Shown piece after piece: positions 51,694 through 62,115 of a stretch of DNA of 64,000 nt (its first letter is position 1; every line of letters begins with the position of its first letter). Source of the stretch: Janthinobacterium sp. PAMC25594 (lineage in GTDB: Bacteria > Pseudomonadota > Gammaproteobacteria > Burkholderiales > Burkholderiaceae_D); NCBI RefSeq assembly GCF_019443505.1, contig NZ_CP080377.1:1612001-1676000 (forward strand), in the 5' to 3' direction. A program made the position numbers and the translations under genes. Below the pieces are notes generated by a model. It saw only the letters and a list, made by a program, of their open reading frames with translations. It did no database searches and was not told the DNA's origin.

Positions 51694-52611
51694 TCACAGC
51701 TGCAGCAAGCGCCTTTTCACCTCGTCCGCCTGGGCATGCAGCGCCTGATCGAACAGGGCGACCAGTTGCGACAGGGGCCGGTGCAAAGGCTTCACGAGAT
51801 TCACCGTGAACGGCAAGGACACGCCGAAGCGGCGAATCTGCAGGCCCTGCCCCGCATAATCGAGGGCCGTAAGCGGATTGACGATAGCCAGTCCCACGCC
51901 TTCGCGCACCATGGCGCAGACGGAGGCGGCGCTGTGCGTGTCGAGCGCCATGCGCCGCTCCACGCCGGCCTGCGCGAAGATGGCGTCGATCTGCTGGCGG
52001 TAAGGATCGACGGCGGCCAGGCTGATAAAAGGCTGGCCCGCGAAGTCCGCCGGCTGCAGCACGGATTTCGCCGCCAGCGGGTGCCCATCGGGCAGCACGC
52101 ACACTTCATCGACGGACATCAGGGTATCGAGCGCGGTGCCCGGCGGCGCATTGCCCACTTCCGTCAGGCCGATATCGTGGCGCTGGGCCGACAGCCACTC
52201 TTCCAGCAGCGGCGACTCCTGCGGCGTGATGCTGATGCTCACCTTCGGAAAGTCGGCCACGAAGCGCTTGCACGCCTGCGGCAGCAGCGACTGGGAAAAC
52301 ACGGGCAGGCAGGCGATCGACAGCTGACCCTGGTCAAACTGGCGCAAGGCCGCCGCCGTGCTGACGATGCGCTCCAGGCCGAAATACGCGCGCTGCACTT
52401 CCTCAAACAGCTGCAGCGCCTGCGCCGTCGGGCGCAGCCGTCCCCGCTCGCGCTCGAACAGGGTCAAGCCCGTCAAGTGTTCAAGGCGCGCCAGCTCGCG
52501 GCTGACGGTGGGCTGCGACGTGTGCAGCATGGCGGCGGCGGCCGTCACGCTGCCCGTCGTCATGATGGCGCGAAAGACCTCGATATGGCGCAGGGAGATA
52601 GTCATAGCCAT
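51694..52611 (-). CDS. lysR: LysR-type regulator of lysA
   Basis: A 305-residue LysR-family regulator with its helix-turn-helix at 5-65 ([24 protein letters not shown] and [14 protein letters not shown]) and a C-terminal effector domain. It lies divergently to the diaminopimelate decarboxylase gene lysA, 123 bases away, the classic lysR-lysA arrangement in which LysR activates lysA when lysine is short. ATG 52611 or 52605 are both possible starts; neither has a strong Shine-Dalgarno sequence. A GTCGGATTA palindrome interrupts the shared promoter region. The symbol is assigned by sequence and context. Confidence 0.85.
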   Translation of the reverse strand: MAMTISLRHIEVFRAIMTTGSVTAAAAMLHTSQPTVSRELARLEHLTGLTLFERERGRLRPTAQALQLFEEVQRAYFGLERIVSTAAALRQFDQGQLSIACLPVFSQSLLPQACKRFVADFPKVSISITPQESPLLEEWLSAQRHDIGLTEVGNAPPGTALDTLMSVDEVCVLPDGHPLAAKSVLQPADFAGQPFISLAAVDPYRQQIDAIFAQAGVERRMALDTHSAASVCAMVREGVGLAIVNPLTALDYAGQGLQIRRFGVSLPFTVNLVKPLHRPLSQLVALFDQALHAQADEVKRRLLQL

Positions 52612-52684
52612 ATCATAAATGAATAAGGTAACCCTAAATAGATATTTTATGTTTACACAGAAAACCCGCATCATGGCCAGCATC

Positions 52685-52722
52685 GTAGGTCGGATTAGCG
52701 GGCAAAGCCCGCGTAATCCGAC
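52685..52722. repeat. GTCGGATTA palindrome between lysR and lysA
   Basis: GTAGGTCGGATTA and TAATCCGAC surround GCGGGCAAAGCCCGCG-like central sequence. It lies 12 bases before lysA, in the space where the operator and promoter should be. Confidence 0.85.
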
Positions 52723-52734
52723 GTCACCCATAAC

Positions 52735-53991
52735 ATGACAAAGACCATCACCATGAAACCAGTGCCAGACGCCACCCTCGCCCAACTCGCCCAGGAACAC
52801 GGCACGCCATTATGGGTGTATGACGCGGCCACCATTCGCGCGCGCGTGGCGCAGCTGGCGCAGTTCGACACCGTGCGCTTCGCACAAAAGGCCAATTCGA
52901 ACATCCATCTGCTCACCCTGATGCGCGAAGCGGGCGTGCACGTGGACGCCGTCTCGCTGGGCGAGATCGAACGCGCGCTGCAGGCGGGCTTTACGCCGGC
53001 GCAAACGAATGGCGCCGCCGGCGTGGTATTCACCTGCGACCTGTTCGACCGCGCCACCCTGGCGCGCGTGGCGGCGGCAAAAATTGAAGTCAATTGCGGC
53101 TCCGTCGACATGCTGCGCCAGCTGGGCCCCGTGTCGGCCGGCCACCGCGTCTGGCTGCGCATCAATCCCGGCTATGGCCATGGCCACAGCAACAAGACCA
53201 ATACGGGCGGCGAAAACAGCAAGCACGGCATCTGGCATGAAGAACTGCCGGAGGCGCTGGCCGTCATCCGCGCGCATGGATTGCACCTGGTAGGCCTGCA
53301 CATGCACATCGGTTCGGGCGTCGACTACAGCCACCTGGAAACCGTCTGCGGCACCATGGTCGACCTGGTGAAAAACATGGGCCACGATCTGGAAGCCATT
53401 TCCACGGGCGGCGGCCTGTCCGTGCCCTACCGCGAAGGAGAGCAGCCGGTCGACACGGACCATTATTTCCAGCTGTGGGATGCGGCGCGCAAGCAGATCG
53501 AGGCGCACCTGGGCCATCCCGTGCACCTGGAAATCGAACCGGGCCGCTTCCTGGTGGCCGACGCGGGCCTGCTGGTGGCCGAAGTGCGCGCCACCAAGCA
53601 AATGGGCGGCAACCACTTCACCTTGCTCGATACGGGCTTCAATGAATTGATGCGCCCTGCCATGTACGGCAGCTACCATGAGATGTCGGTGATCGCGCAC
53701 GACGGCCGCGCCCTGGAAGCCCAGCGCGCCACCGTGGTCGGCGGCCCCCTGTGCGAATCGGGCGACGTGTTTACCCAGCGCGATGGCGGCGTGGTGGAAA
53801 CCCGCTTGCTACCGGCCGCGCAGGTGGGCGACTACGTCGTCTTCGAAGGCGCGGGCGCGTATGGCGCGTCGATGTCGTCGAACTACAACAGCCGTCCGCA
53901 TGCGGCCGAATACCTGGTCGATGGGGCGCAATCCCGCTTGATCCGCCGCCGCCAGACGGTGGCCGAGCTGATCGCGCTGGAACAACTGTAA
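52735..53991 (+). CDS. lysA: Diaminopimelate decarboxylase
   Basis: A 418-residue PLP enzyme for the last step of lysine synthesis (meso-diaminopimelate to L-lysine and carbon dioxide). The fold-type III barrel is recognisable: the PLP lysine in RFAQKANSN near residue 52, HMHIGSG near 203, GGGLSVPY near 222, EIEPGRFLVA near 265. The C-terminal CESGDVF and GAYGASMSSNYNSRP are decarboxylase family motifs. An alternative start is ATG 52753. It is divergent from its presumed activator lysR. Confidence 0.95.
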   Translation: MTKTITMKPVPDATLAQLAQEHGTPLWVYDAATIRARVAQLAQFDTVRFAQKANSNIHLLTLMREAGVHVDAVSLGEIERALQAGFTPAQTNGAAGVVFTCDLFDRATLARVAAAKIEVNCGSVDMLRQLGPVSAGHRVWLRINPGYGHGHSNKTNTGGENSKHGIWHEELPEALAVIRAHGLHLVGLHMHIGSGVDYSHLETVCGTMVDLVKNMGHDLEAISTGGGLSVPYREGEQPVDTDHYFQLWDAARKQIEAHLGHPVHLEIEPGRFLVADAGLLVAEVRATKQMGGNHFTLLDTGFNELMRPAMYGSYHEMSVIAHDGRALEAQRATVVGGPLCESGDVFTQRDGGVVETRLLPAAQVGDYVVFEGAGAYGASMSSNYNSRPHAAEYLVDGAQSRLIRRRQTVAELIALEQL

Positions 53992-54054
53992 AACCGTGCC
54001 CGCGTGCGGGCATGCGCATCTGCTAACATCGGGGCAACTCGATGAAAGCCCGCC

Positions 54055-55620
54055 ATGCCCGCCCAAGTACTTCCCTTCCGCAGCGCCACCCGGCTGCTGC
54101 TGTCCCTGCTGCTGTCCGCCGTCCTCGCCGGCTGCGCCGCACTGCCGTCGCTGGAAGGCCGCGTTCCCTCCAGCGTCATCACGGATACGGCGCAGACCAA
54201 ATTAGCCACGGCCATTGCGCCCATGGTGGCGCAGCATCCCGGCGTGTCCGGCATTTATCCGCTGGCCGACGGGCGCGACGCCTTTGCCGCGCGCGCCCTG
54301 CTGGCCGCCGCCGCCCAGCGCAGCCTGGACGTGCAGTACTACATCTGGCACAAGGATATTACGGGCACCTTGCTGTTCGACGCCCTGCGCCAGGCGGCCG
54401 AACGGGGCGTGCGCGTGCGCCTGCTGCTCGACGATAACAACACGGCGGGCCTGGACCAGACCCTGAGCATGCTGGGCAAGCAGCAGAACCTGGAAATCCG
54501 CCTGTTCAATCCCTTCGTGCCCCGCGCGCCGCGCGCGCTCGCCTTTGCCACCGACTTTTCCCGCCTCAACCGGCGCATGCACAATAAATCGTTCACGGCC
54601 GATAACCAGGCCACCATCGTCGGCGGACGCAATGTGGGCGATGAGTATTTTGGCGCGGCCGGCGACGTGCTGTTCGCCGACCTGGACGTGCTGGCCGTCG
54701 GCCCCGTCGTCAACGAGGTCTCGCACGATTTCGACCGCTACTGGAACAGCGCCTCGGCCTACCCGGCCAGCCTGCTGCTGACCAGCCCAGTCGAGGGCGA
54801 CGCGGCCACCATCGCCGCCGAAGCGGACCGCATCGACGACACCAGGGCGGCCGAGGAATACGTGCAGGCGCTGCGCACCTCGCCCTTCGTCAGGCAGATG
54901 ATGGAACGCACCCTGCCCTTCGAATGGGCGCGCACGCGCATGGTCAGCGACGACCCGGCCAAGGTGCTGGACAAGGCCAGGCCCGGCACGGGCGTGGCGG
55001 AAAACCTGCAAAACCTGCTGGGCGTGCCGGAAAAGGAAGTGGACCTGGTGTCGCCGTATTTCGTGCCCGGCAAAGCCGGCACGCTGGCCTTTGCGGACCT
55101 GGCGAAAAAAGGCGTCGGCGTGCGCATCCTGACGAATGCGCTGGAAGCGACCGACGTGGCGGCCGTGCATGCGGGTTACGCGAAGTGGAGAAAGCCGCTG
55201 CTGGAAGCGGGCGTGCTGCTGTATGAATCGCGCCGCTCGTGGGAACGGGGCGACGCGCGCGCGCAGCCCGGCCACCTGGGCAGCTCCGCATCGAGCCTGC
55301 ATGCGAAGACCTTTGCCGTCGATGACAAGCGCATCTTTGTCGGCTCGTTCAACTTCGATCCGCGCTCGATCGAGTTGAACACGGAAATGGGCCTCGTCAT
55401 CGACAGCCCCGCGCTGGCCAGCCAGCTGGGCCTGGCCATGCGCACCACCATCCCGCAGCGCGCCTACCAGGTGCTGCTGGGCGACGACGGCAAGCTGTAC
55501 TGGATCGCCCGCGACGCCAGCGGCGGCGCCACGCGCTACGACACGGAGCCGGGCACCAGCGTGTGGAAGCGCATGGGGGTGGCGATTCTGTCGGTGCTGC
55601 CGATAGACTGGCTGCTGTAA
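54055..55620 (+). CDS. Phospholipase-D-family lipoprotein (cardiolipin synthase C-like)
   Basis: A 521-residue lipoprotein of the phospholipase D superfamily. A signal peptide ends in the lipobox LAGCAA near residue 27. Two HKD motifs are present: HNKSFTAD near 179 and HAKTFAVD near 416, so both catalytic halves are intact. It resembles the ClsC/YmdC group that makes cardiolipin from phosphatidylglycerol and phosphatidylethanolamine. Two GTCGG palindromes follow its stop. It is transcribed with lysA on the same strand, 63 bases away, but no functional link is evident. Confidence 0.88.
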   Translation: MPAQVLPFRSATRLLLSLLLSAVLAGCAALPSLEGRVPSSVITDTAQTKLATAIAPMVAQHPGVSGIYPLADGRDAFAARALLAAAAQRSLDVQYYIWHKDITGTLLFDALRQAAERGVRVRLLLDDNNTAGLDQTLSMLGKQQNLEIRLFNPFVPRAPRALAFATDFSRLNRRMHNKSFTADNQATIVGGRNVGDEYFGAAGDVLFADLDVLAVGPVVNEVSHDFDRYWNSASAYPASLLLTSPVEGDAATIAAEADRIDDTRAAEEYVQALRTSPFVRQMMERTLPFEWARTRMVSDDPAKVLDKARPGTGVAENLQNLLGVPEKEVDLVSPYFVPGKAGTLAFADLAKKGVGVRILTNALEATDVAAVHAGYAKWRKPLLEAGVLLYESRRSWERGDARAQPGHLGSSASSLHAKTFAVDDKRIFVGSFNFDPRSIELNTEMGLVIDSPALASQLGLAMRTTIPQRAYQVLLGDDGKLYWIARDASGGATRYDTEPGTSVWKRMGVAILSVLPIDWLL

Positions 55621-55639
55621 GCGGTTTTGCCAACACTGT

Positions 55640-55680
55640 TGTCGGATTACGCGTGGCTTTGCCCCGCTAATCCGACCTAC
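55640..55680. repeat. GTCGGATTA palindrome after the phospholipase-D gene
   Basis: TGTCGGATTACGC and GCTAATCCGACCTAC around a GC-rich centre. Confidence 0.85.
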
Positions 55681-55706
55681 GCTCGCTCCAGGCTAACGCA
55701 GCCGAC

Positions 55707-55740
55707 GTAGGTCGGGTTAGCGCTCCGCGCGTAACCCGAC
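55707..55740. repeat. GTCGGGTTA palindrome after the phospholipase-D gene
   Basis: GTAGGTCGGGTTA and TAACCCGAC in the opposite orientation to the element at 55640. Together they fill the space between two convergent genes. Confidence 0.85.
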
Positions 55741-55760
55741 AACACCACAGCCCCGGAGCC

Positions 55761-57452
55761 TTACCGCACCGCTTCCGTCAACACCCGCCCTTCCGACGCG
55801 GACGGCTGGCGTATGCGCAGCAAATGGGCGAGCGTAGGCGCGATATCGACCACTTCCGCGTACTGGCCATAGGCGCCCGGCTTGATCCAGCGGGGGCCGA
55901 AGACCATCAGCGGCACGTTGGTGTCATATGTGTACGGCGTGCCGTGCGAGGTGCCGCCAACGCCCTTGCCGAAGTACCAGGCCGGCTTTGTGACGACCAT
56001 CAGGTCGCCCGACAGCTGGCGGTTCCAGGCGCGGCGCATCAGGGTGTCCATGCGCGTGGCGACGGCGCCCGCTTCCATTTGCGTGCGCGTATATACTTGT
56101 GCCAGACCGTCCTGCTGCAGCAGGAAGCGGGCCGCCGCGTCTTCCAGGGCGGCGCGATGGACGCCGCTCTTTTCCGCCAGCGCGTAATCGAGGTAGATAT
56201 TCGGCAGCGACGACGCCGTCACCAGCTTGTCGATGCCCAGCGTCGTGGCCAGGTGCTGGTTCAGGCTTGCCACCATCTTGTCGCCGTCGATGCGCTTGGC
56301 GGAAAAACCGCCGCGCGCTTCCGTAAATTCGGGCACGTTGGCAAAGCCATGGTCGGCCGTCAGCACCACCAGCACGTTATCCATGCCGACTTTTTTATCG
56401 AGGTCGGCAAAGAAACCGGCCAGCATGCGGTCCAGGCGCTGCAGGTGGTCATGCGACATCCTGCTTTCCGGGCCGTAGGCGTGGTTCACGTAGTCGTGTG
56501 CGGACAGGCTCACGCCGAGGATATCGGGCACGCCGGCCGGGTTGCGGCCCAGGTTTTCGCCATCGATGGCGGCGCGCGCGAATTCCAGGGTCAGCTCATC
56601 GAGGAAGGGACCGGACTTCAAGCGGCTGTAGTACTCGCCATCGAGCTTGCCGCTGTCGCTGTAATAGGCGAACGGGAAGGTGTTGCGCGTGCCCGGCTTG
56701 GCCGGCACGATATCCTCGCGCGCATCATTGGCGTAGGCGCTGTCAGCCAGCAAGGGCGTCCAGCTCTTGCCGTAGTAGCGGTCCTGCGGCTTGCTGGCCT
56801 GGTAGCGCTGCACCCATTGCGGATGCTGCTGCATATAATAAGTGCTGCTGGCGAAATTGCCCGTTTTTTCCATGTACATATAGGCCGTGCCCGTTTTTCC
56901 CGCCAGCAGGATGGCGCCCCGGTCCTTGCCCGAGACCGTGACGACCTTGGCCTTGTCGCCCGTGGCATAGCGCAGCTCGTCGCCCAGGGTGCTCACGCGC
57001 AGCTTCACGGGCGAGGTGCCATCATCGGGTTTCGTCTCTTCGCCGATGTAGTGGAAATTGCCATCCTCGGTGCAGTACACGGATTTTTTCGTGACGGGAT
57101 CGATCCAGTTATTGCCGATCACGCCATGCTGGTACGGATAAGCGCCGGACAGCACGGCCGAGTGGCCGATGGCGGTGACCGTGATGCCATGCGCCTGGTG
57201 CGCATCGCTGAACCACGCGCCCTGCTCCAGCAGGCGGCGGAAGCCGCCCTGGCCGAACTGGTCGCGGTAGCGCGTCACCTGCTCTTGCGGCAAACCATCG
57301 ACCACCAGCACCACCACCAGCTTCGGCTGCGCCGCAGTGGCAGAAGCAGCAGCAGGAAGCGCCTTGGCCGCATGCGCCTGGCACGCCGCCGCGCCAGCCA
57401 CCAGCAGCAACGCCTGCGCCAGTTGTCGGGAAAGGGAGAAATTCTTGCTCAT
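55761..57452 (-). CDS. Alkaline-phosphatase-superfamily phosphodiesterase
   Basis: A 563-residue secreted enzyme. A signal peptide (about 1-30) precedes the metal-binding alkaline phosphatase fold: VVVLVVDGLPQEQ holds the first metal ligand, the nucleophile threonine is in GITVTAIGH, HDYVNHAYGPES and TADHGF hold later ligands, and GTSHGTPY gives the last histidine. The pattern resembles PafA-type phosphatases and type I phosphodiesterases (nucleotide pyrophosphatase). Probably periplasmic, releasing phosphate from organic esters. ATG 57452 is preferred; GTG 57458 is possible. It is convergent with the phospholipase-D gene. Confidence 0.88.
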   Translation of the reverse strand: MSKNFSLSRQLAQALLLVAGAAACQAHAAKALPAAASATAAQPKLVVVLVVDGLPQEQVTRYRDQFGQGGFRRLLEQGAWFSDAHQAHGITVTAIGHSAVLSGAYPYQHGVIGNNWIDPVTKKSVYCTEDGNFHYIGEETKPDDGTSPVKLRVSTLGDELRYATGDKAKVVTVSGKDRGAILLAGKTGTAYMYMEKTGNFASSTYYMQQHPQWVQRYQASKPQDRYYGKSWTPLLADSAYANDAREDIVPAKPGTRNTFPFAYYSDSGKLDGEYYSRLKSGPFLDELTLEFARAAIDGENLGRNPAGVPDILGVSLSAHDYVNHAYGPESRMSHDHLQRLDRMLAGFFADLDKKVGMDNVLVVLTADHGFANVPEFTEARGGFSAKRIDGDKMVASLNQHLATTLGIDKLVTASSLPNIYLDYALAEKSGVHRAALEDAAARFLLQQDGLAQVYTRTQMEAGAVATRMDTLMRRAWNRQLSGDLMVVTKPAWYFGKGVGGTSHGTPYTYDTNVPLMVFGPRWIKPGAYGQYAEVVDIAPTLAHLLRIRQPSASEGRVLTEAVR

Positions 57453-57530
57453 ATGCACTCATCCAAAGTTAGGCCACCGGGCAGCATACGCAAACTGTAT
57501 GACGCAATGATGACAAGAAGCACGACCATG

Positions 57531-57564
57531 AAAAAGGCCGGGCACCATCGCTGGAACCCGGCCT
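57531..57564 (-). terminator. Intrinsic terminator of the DUF4399 gene
   Basis: AGGCCGGG pairs with CCCGGCCT around an 14-base loop, then TTTTT on the minus strand. Confidence 0.85.
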
Positions 57565-57591
57565 GATGCCGACATGAATCAATATGCGCGA

Positions 57592-57999
57592 TTACTTGAC
57601 CGTCACCTTGATGCTTTTGCTCAACTCCGGCCCATACGACTGGTGCGCGCCGTTGGCGAACTGCATGGTGAGCGTGTACTGACCCGGCGGCAAGGTGACG
57701 TCCGTTTCCGTCTGTCCTTTGCCGAAATGCAAATGTTTATCATCCATGGGGATCATCTCGCCCGCCTTCATCGGCCCCATATTGATGAGCAGATGATGGT
57801 GGCCCGTCCTGGCCGTCATGTCACCGGCCGGCTTGACGTCCATGCCGCTGACGGCAAATTTCACCTTGAACGGACTGGTCACCGTCGCACCGTCAACAGG
57901 CTCGACGAAGGACACGGATTGGGCGAAGGCGCTGGCGGCCAGCAGGCTGCCGGCAACCAGGACTGCGGCCTGGCGCAGGAATACGGTGGTCAATTGCAT
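57592..57999 (-). CDS. DUF4399-family secreted protein
   Basis: A 135-residue protein with a Sec signal peptide ending ASAFAQ near residue 26. The mature domain matches DUF4399: VSFVEPVDGATVTSPFKVKF, the TGHHHLLIN histidine cluster near 64-72, KHLHFGKGQTE, and LPPGQYTLTMQFANGAHQSYGP (each a separate landmark). The histidine-rich loop could bind a metal. Function unknown; probably a small periplasmic beta-sandwich. It is followed by a strong terminator and stands alone. Confidence 0.85.
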   Translation of the reverse strand: MQLTTVFLRQAAVLVAGSLLAASAFAQSVSFVEPVDGATVTSPFKVKFAVSGMDVKPAGDMTARTGHHHLLINMGPMKAGEMIPMDDKHLHFGKGQTETDVTLPPGQYTLTMQFANGAHQSYGPELSKSIKVTVK

Positions 58000-58086
58000 G
58001 ATGTCTCCTCTTGTTTAGTAACAACACGGACTGCATGAAACCATATTCCTGCTGAGACTGGCGCCGGGGAGCGCCAAATCCAATCA

Positions 58087-59175
58087 TCAGTCGTTCTTGA
58101 TGACGATCGACGGGAACTTGCTGGTCATATCCTTCGCCTTTTCCGCCACCTTGATGGCGATGGTGCGGGCGATCTGCTTGTAGATCTCGGCAACAGGACC
58201 ATCCGGCTCAGCCACGACGGTCGGCGTGCCCGAATCCGTCTGCTGGCGGATCGCCATGGTCAGCGGCAGGGCGCCGAGGAATTCCACGCCGAAGTCCGCG
58301 CACATCTTCGCGCCGCCGCCGGCACCGAAAATTTCTTCCGCATGGCCGCAGTTCGAGCAGATGTGCGTGCTCATGTTTTCCACCACGCCGAGGATCGGAA
58401 TGCCGACTTTCTCGAACATTTTGAGGCCCTTGCGCGCGTCCAGCAGCGCGATGTCCTGCGGCGTCGTGACGATCACGGCGCCCGTGACGGGCACTTTCTG
58501 CGACAGGGTCAGCTGAATGTCGCCCGTGCCTGGCGGCATGTCGACGATCAAATAGTCAAGGTCGCGCCAGTTGGTCTGGTCCAGCAGTTGCTGCAACGCT
58601 TGCGTGACCATCGGGCCGCGCCACACCATCGGTTCGTCCGGATCGATCATGAAGCCGATCGACGACACTTGCAGGCCGTGGTTTTCCATCGGCTCCATGC
58701 TCTTGCCGTCGAGCGTCTTCGGCTGGCCGCTGATGCCCAGCATCATCGGTTGCGACGGGCCATAGATATCGGCATCCAGCATGCCGACGGTGGCGCCTTC
58801 GGCAGCCAGGGCCAGGGCCAGGTTGACGGCCGTGGTCGATTTGCCCACGCCGCCCTTGCCGGAAGCGACGGCGATGATGTTTTTCACATTGCTCATCGGC
58901 TTCAAGCCGCGCTGCACCGTATGCGAAATGATTTTCGACGACACGCCCACGCTGACGTTGCCCACGCCCGGCAGCACGCGCAGGGCGGCCAGCACGGATT
59001 TGCGGATCAGGTCGATCTGGCTTTTGGCGGGGTAGCCCAGCTCGATATCGAGGGAAATATCATTGCCATCGACCTTCAGATTCTTGACGGTTTTGCTGGA
59101 AATGAAATCTTTATGTGTATTTGGATCAATAACCTGGGCCAGCGCGGCCTTGACGTCTTCTACTGTGATGCTCAT
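58087..59175 (-). CDS. mrp: Iron-sulfur cluster carrier protein Mrp/ApbC
   Basis: A 362-residue P-loop ATPase of the Mrp/ApbC family that carries and delivers [4Fe-4S] clusters. An N-terminal DUF59/MIP18 domain (about 1-80) precedes the deviant Walker A GKGGVGKST near residue 106-114 and the conserved DADIYGPSQPMML. The C-terminal CSNCG near 278-282 is the cluster-binding CxxC motif. ATG 59175 has GGAG upstream; the frame stays open further upstream but without a good start. It is divergent from metG, a common neighbour pair. Confidence 0.95.
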   Translation of the reverse strand: MSITVEDVKAALAQVIDPNTHKDFISSKTVKNLKVDGNDISLDIELGYPAKSQIDLIRKSVLAALRVLPGVGNVSVGVSSKIISHTVQRGLKPMSNVKNIIAVASGKGGVGKSTTAVNLALALAAEGATVGMLDADIYGPSQPMMLGISGQPKTLDGKSMEPMENHGLQVSSIGFMIDPDEPMVWRGPMVTQALQQLLDQTNWRDLDYLIVDMPPGTGDIQLTLSQKVPVTGAVIVTTPQDIALLDARKGLKMFEKVGIPILGVVENMSTHICSNCGHAEEIFGAGGGAKMCADFGVEFLGALPLTMAIRQQTDSGTPTVVAEPDGPVAEIYKQIARTIAIKVAEKAKDMTSKFPSIVIKND

Positions 59176-59335
59176 GTAAATCTCCGTGTGTACTACATAT
59201 GTGCAATACGCGCAGTCTAGCGCAAAATCGCCAGGGGCGATCAAGACAAAAGCATCACTTGCCGGCGCTGCATCTGCTCATATTGCCTTTCCGCTGTTAA
59301 AATGTCCTATTATCCATCCCAAAAGTGCATCAATC

Positions 59336-61492
59336 ATGACTCGCAAGCTGTTCGTCACCACTGCCCTGCCTTACGCAAACGCCGCTTTTCACATTGGCCA
59401 CATCATGGAATACATCCAGGCTGATATCTGGGTCCGGTTCCAGCGAATGCAACGCGATGGCGCAGCCGGCCGTGAAGTGCACTTTGTGGGCGCCGACGAT
59501 ACGCATGGCACGCCCATCATGATCGCCGCCGAAAAGGAAGGCATCACGCCGCAGCAATTCGTCGCCAACATCGCCGCCGGCCGCGCCCAGTACCTCGATG
59601 GCTTCCATATCGCCTTCGACAACTGGTATTCGACCGATTCGCCGGAAAACGTCGACCTGTCGCAATCGATCTACCGCAAGCTGCGCGATACGGGCCTGAT
59701 CGTCACGAAAACCGTCGACCGCTTCTTCGATCCGGTGAAAGGCATGTTCCTGGCCGACCGCAACATCAAGGGCGAATGCCCGAAATGCGGCGCCAAGAAC
59801 CAGTATGGCGACAATTGCGAAGTGTGCGGCGCCGCTTACCAGCCGACCGACCTGGTCAATCCGTTCTCCGTGTTTACCAACGCGACGCCCGTGATGAAGC
59901 CGTCGGAACAGTATTTTTTCAAGCTGTCCGACCCGCGCTGCTTCGAATTCCTGAAAAGCTGGCTGAATACGCCAGGCCGCTTGCAGCCGGAAATGGTCAA
60001 CAAGGTCAGCGAATGGCTGGGCGAAGCGGGCGAAAAGCTGGCCGACTGGGATATTTCGCGTGATGCGCCCTACTTCGGCATCCCGATTCCCGATGCGCCA
60101 GGTAAATTCTTCTATGTGTGGATGGATGCGCCCGTCGGCTACTTGGCCAGCCTGAAAAACTATTGCGACAAGAAAGGCATCGATTTCGACGCCTTGCTGA
60201 ATGATCCTGCGACGGAACAGATCCACTTCATCGGCAAGGACATCGTTTCCTTCCATTTGCTGTTCTGGCCCGCCATGCTGAAATTTGCCGGCCACCCCGT
60301 CATCGATAAACTGAAAGTCAACGTTCACGGCTTCCTGACGGTCAACAACGAAAAAATGTCGAAGTCGCGCGGCACGGGCATTTCGCCGCTGCGCTACCTG
60401 GACCTGGGCATGAACCCGGAATGGCTGCGCTACTACATCGCCTTCAAGCTGAACTCGAAAGTGGAAGACCTGGACTTCAACGGCGAAGATTTTGTCGCCC
60501 GCGTGAACAGCGACCTGATCGGCAAGTACGTGAACATCGCCAGCCGCTGCGCCGGCTTCATCGCCAAGCGTTTCGACGGCAAGCTGGCATCGACGCTGTC
60601 GGAAGGCGCGCAAAGCTGGATCAACCGCGCGCTGACGGTGGACGTGAACGGCGTCATCGTCGAGCGCCAGGCCAGCATCGCCGCGCACTTCGAGAACCGC
60701 GAATTCGGCAAGGCCTTGCGCGAAATCATGGAAATCGCCGACATCACCAACCAGTATGTCGATGAAAACAAGCCGTGGATCCTCGCCAAGGACGTCGACA
60801 AAACAGCCGAGTTGCACGACGTGTGCACCACGGCCCTGATCCTGTTCCGCCAGCTGACGATTTTGCTCTCGCCGGTGCTGCCGGGCGTGGCGAAGAACGT
60901 GGCATCGTTCCTCAACGACGCCGAGTTTAGCTGGGCCGATACGCAGGTGTTCGGCGACGCCGTCGCGAACAGCATGCTGGGCCGCACCATCGGCGCCTAC
61001 AGCCATTTGATGACGCGCATGGATGCAAAGATGATCGAGGCGCTGTTTGACGCGCCGCAAGCGACCGCCGCTATCGCCGCACCGGCCGGCGACGCCGCGA
61101 ACGATGCCACCGTGCCAGCCGTGCCCGCTGCCGCCATCGAGGAACTGGCGCCCGAAATCAAGATCGACGACTTCCTCAAGGTCGACCTGCGCATCGCCAA
61201 AATCGTCAACTGCGAACTGGTGGACGGCTCCGACAAGCTGCTGCGCCTGACCCTGGACGCGGGCGAAGGCCGTTTGCGCAATGTCTTCTCGGGCATCCGC
61301 TCGGCGTACCAGCCGGAAGAACTGATCGGCAAGCTGACCGTGCTGGTGGCCAATCTGGCGCCGCGCAAGATGAAGTTCGGCATTTCGGAAGGCATGGTCA
61401 TGGCCGCCTCCGCCGCCGACGAGAAGGCGAATCCGGGCATCTACATCCTGAACCCGTGGCCGGGCGCCGAACCTGGCATGCGCATCCGCTAA
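59336..61492 (+). CDS. metG: Methionyl-tRNA synthetase
   Basis: A 718-residue class I synthetase. HIGH is at residues 19-22, four zinc cysteines lie in CPKCG and CEVCG near 145-163, and KMSKS is in NEKMSKSRG near 340. A C-terminal tRNA-binding domain (about 615-718, [18 protein letters not shown]) allows dimerisation, joined by an Ala-rich linker. ATG 59336 is the start; upstream codons in frame belong to the shared promoter region with mrp. It also charges the two initiator tRNAs found in this window. Confidence 0.96.
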   Translation: MTRKLFVTTALPYANAAFHIGHIMEYIQADIWVRFQRMQRDGAAGREVHFVGADDTHGTPIMIAAEKEGITPQQFVANIAAGRAQYLDGFHIAFDNWYSTDSPENVDLSQSIYRKLRDTGLIVTKTVDRFFDPVKGMFLADRNIKGECPKCGAKNQYGDNCEVCGAAYQPTDLVNPFSVFTNATPVMKPSEQYFFKLSDPRCFEFLKSWLNTPGRLQPEMVNKVSEWLGEAGEKLADWDISRDAPYFGIPIPDAPGKFFYVWMDAPVGYLASLKNYCDKKGIDFDALLNDPATEQIHFIGKDIVSFHLLFWPAMLKFAGHPVIDKLKVNVHGFLTVNNEKMSKSRGTGISPLRYLDLGMNPEWLRYYIAFKLNSKVEDLDFNGEDFVARVNSDLIGKYVNIASRCAGFIAKRFDGKLASTLSEGAQSWINRALTVDVNGVIVERQASIAAHFENREFGKALREIMEIADITNQYVDENKPWILAKDVDKTAELHDVCTTALILFRQLTILLSPVLPGVAKNVASFLNDAEFSWADTQVFGDAVANSMLGRTIGAYSHLMTRMDAKMIEALFDAPQATAAIAAPAGDAANDATVPAVPAAAIEELAPEIKIDDFLKVDLRIAKIVNCELVDGSDKLLRLTLDAGEGRLRNVFSGIRSAYQPEELIGKLTVLVANLAPRKMKFGISEGMVMAASAADEKANPGIYILNPWPGAEPGMRIR

Positions 61493-61512
61493 GCCCCCCC
61501 CCACAAGGACCG

Positions 61513-61995
61513 ATGATGAATATCGTGGTGCGCGAAGCAACAAATGCCGATGCACAACTGATGGCCGATCTGACCCGCGCCGCGTGGGCCGGCAAGGTAG
61601 CCGCCTCGTCCAGTGGGCACCACGAGACGGCGCAGCAGGTGCAAGCGCAACTGCGCCACGGCGGCGGTTTTTTGTTGCTGATCGACGACATTCCAGCCGG
61701 TTCACTGCGCTGGATGCCGCTCGACAGCGATCCCGCCATCTGGAAGATTTCACGCATGGGCGTGCTGCCCGCCTACCGGGGCAGCCATGTTTCACAACAT
61801 TTGCTCGAAGCCATCATTCATCATGGCCTGTCGTGCCAGGCCGAGGAATTGCGCCTGGCCGTGCGGCGCGACCAGCGCAAGTTGATCGATTTTTATGCGG
61901 CCTTTGAATTCGACCTGGCCGAAGAACTGGAATATTCGCACGCCAACCCCGCCGAACCGGCGCCGATGGTGATGCGGCGCTTGTTACGTTATTGA
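61513..61995 (+). CDS. GNAT-family N-acetyltransferase
   Basis: A 160-residue acetyltransferase with the acetyl-CoA motif VLPAYRGSHVSQHLLEAI near 90-107, in which the usual R/Q-x-x-G-x-G/A loop reads RGSHVSQ, so the second glycine is replaced. The C-terminal FYAAFEFDLAEELEY is motif B. Substrate unknown. ATG 61513 or the adjacent ATG 61516 start it, with AAGGA upstream. It follows metG by 20 bases and may be read through from it. Confidence 0.85.
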   Translation: MMNIVVREATNADAQLMADLTRAAWAGKVAASSSGHHETAQQVQAQLRHGGGFLLLIDDIPAGSLRWMPLDSDPAIWKISRMGVLPAYRGSHVSQHLLEAIIHHGLSCQAEELRLAVRRDQRKLIDFYAAFEFDLAEELEYSHANPAEPAPMVMRRLLRY

Positions 61996-62115
61996 TTGCG
62001 TTATTGATTTTTAGCAATTTCGCCCCCGGACTTGCCGATACTACAACCCGCCAGGCGGCACGGCGCGGTAGAATACGGCCGGCTGACCTTACTTATAAGA
62101 CACTCAGAAGAGAAT

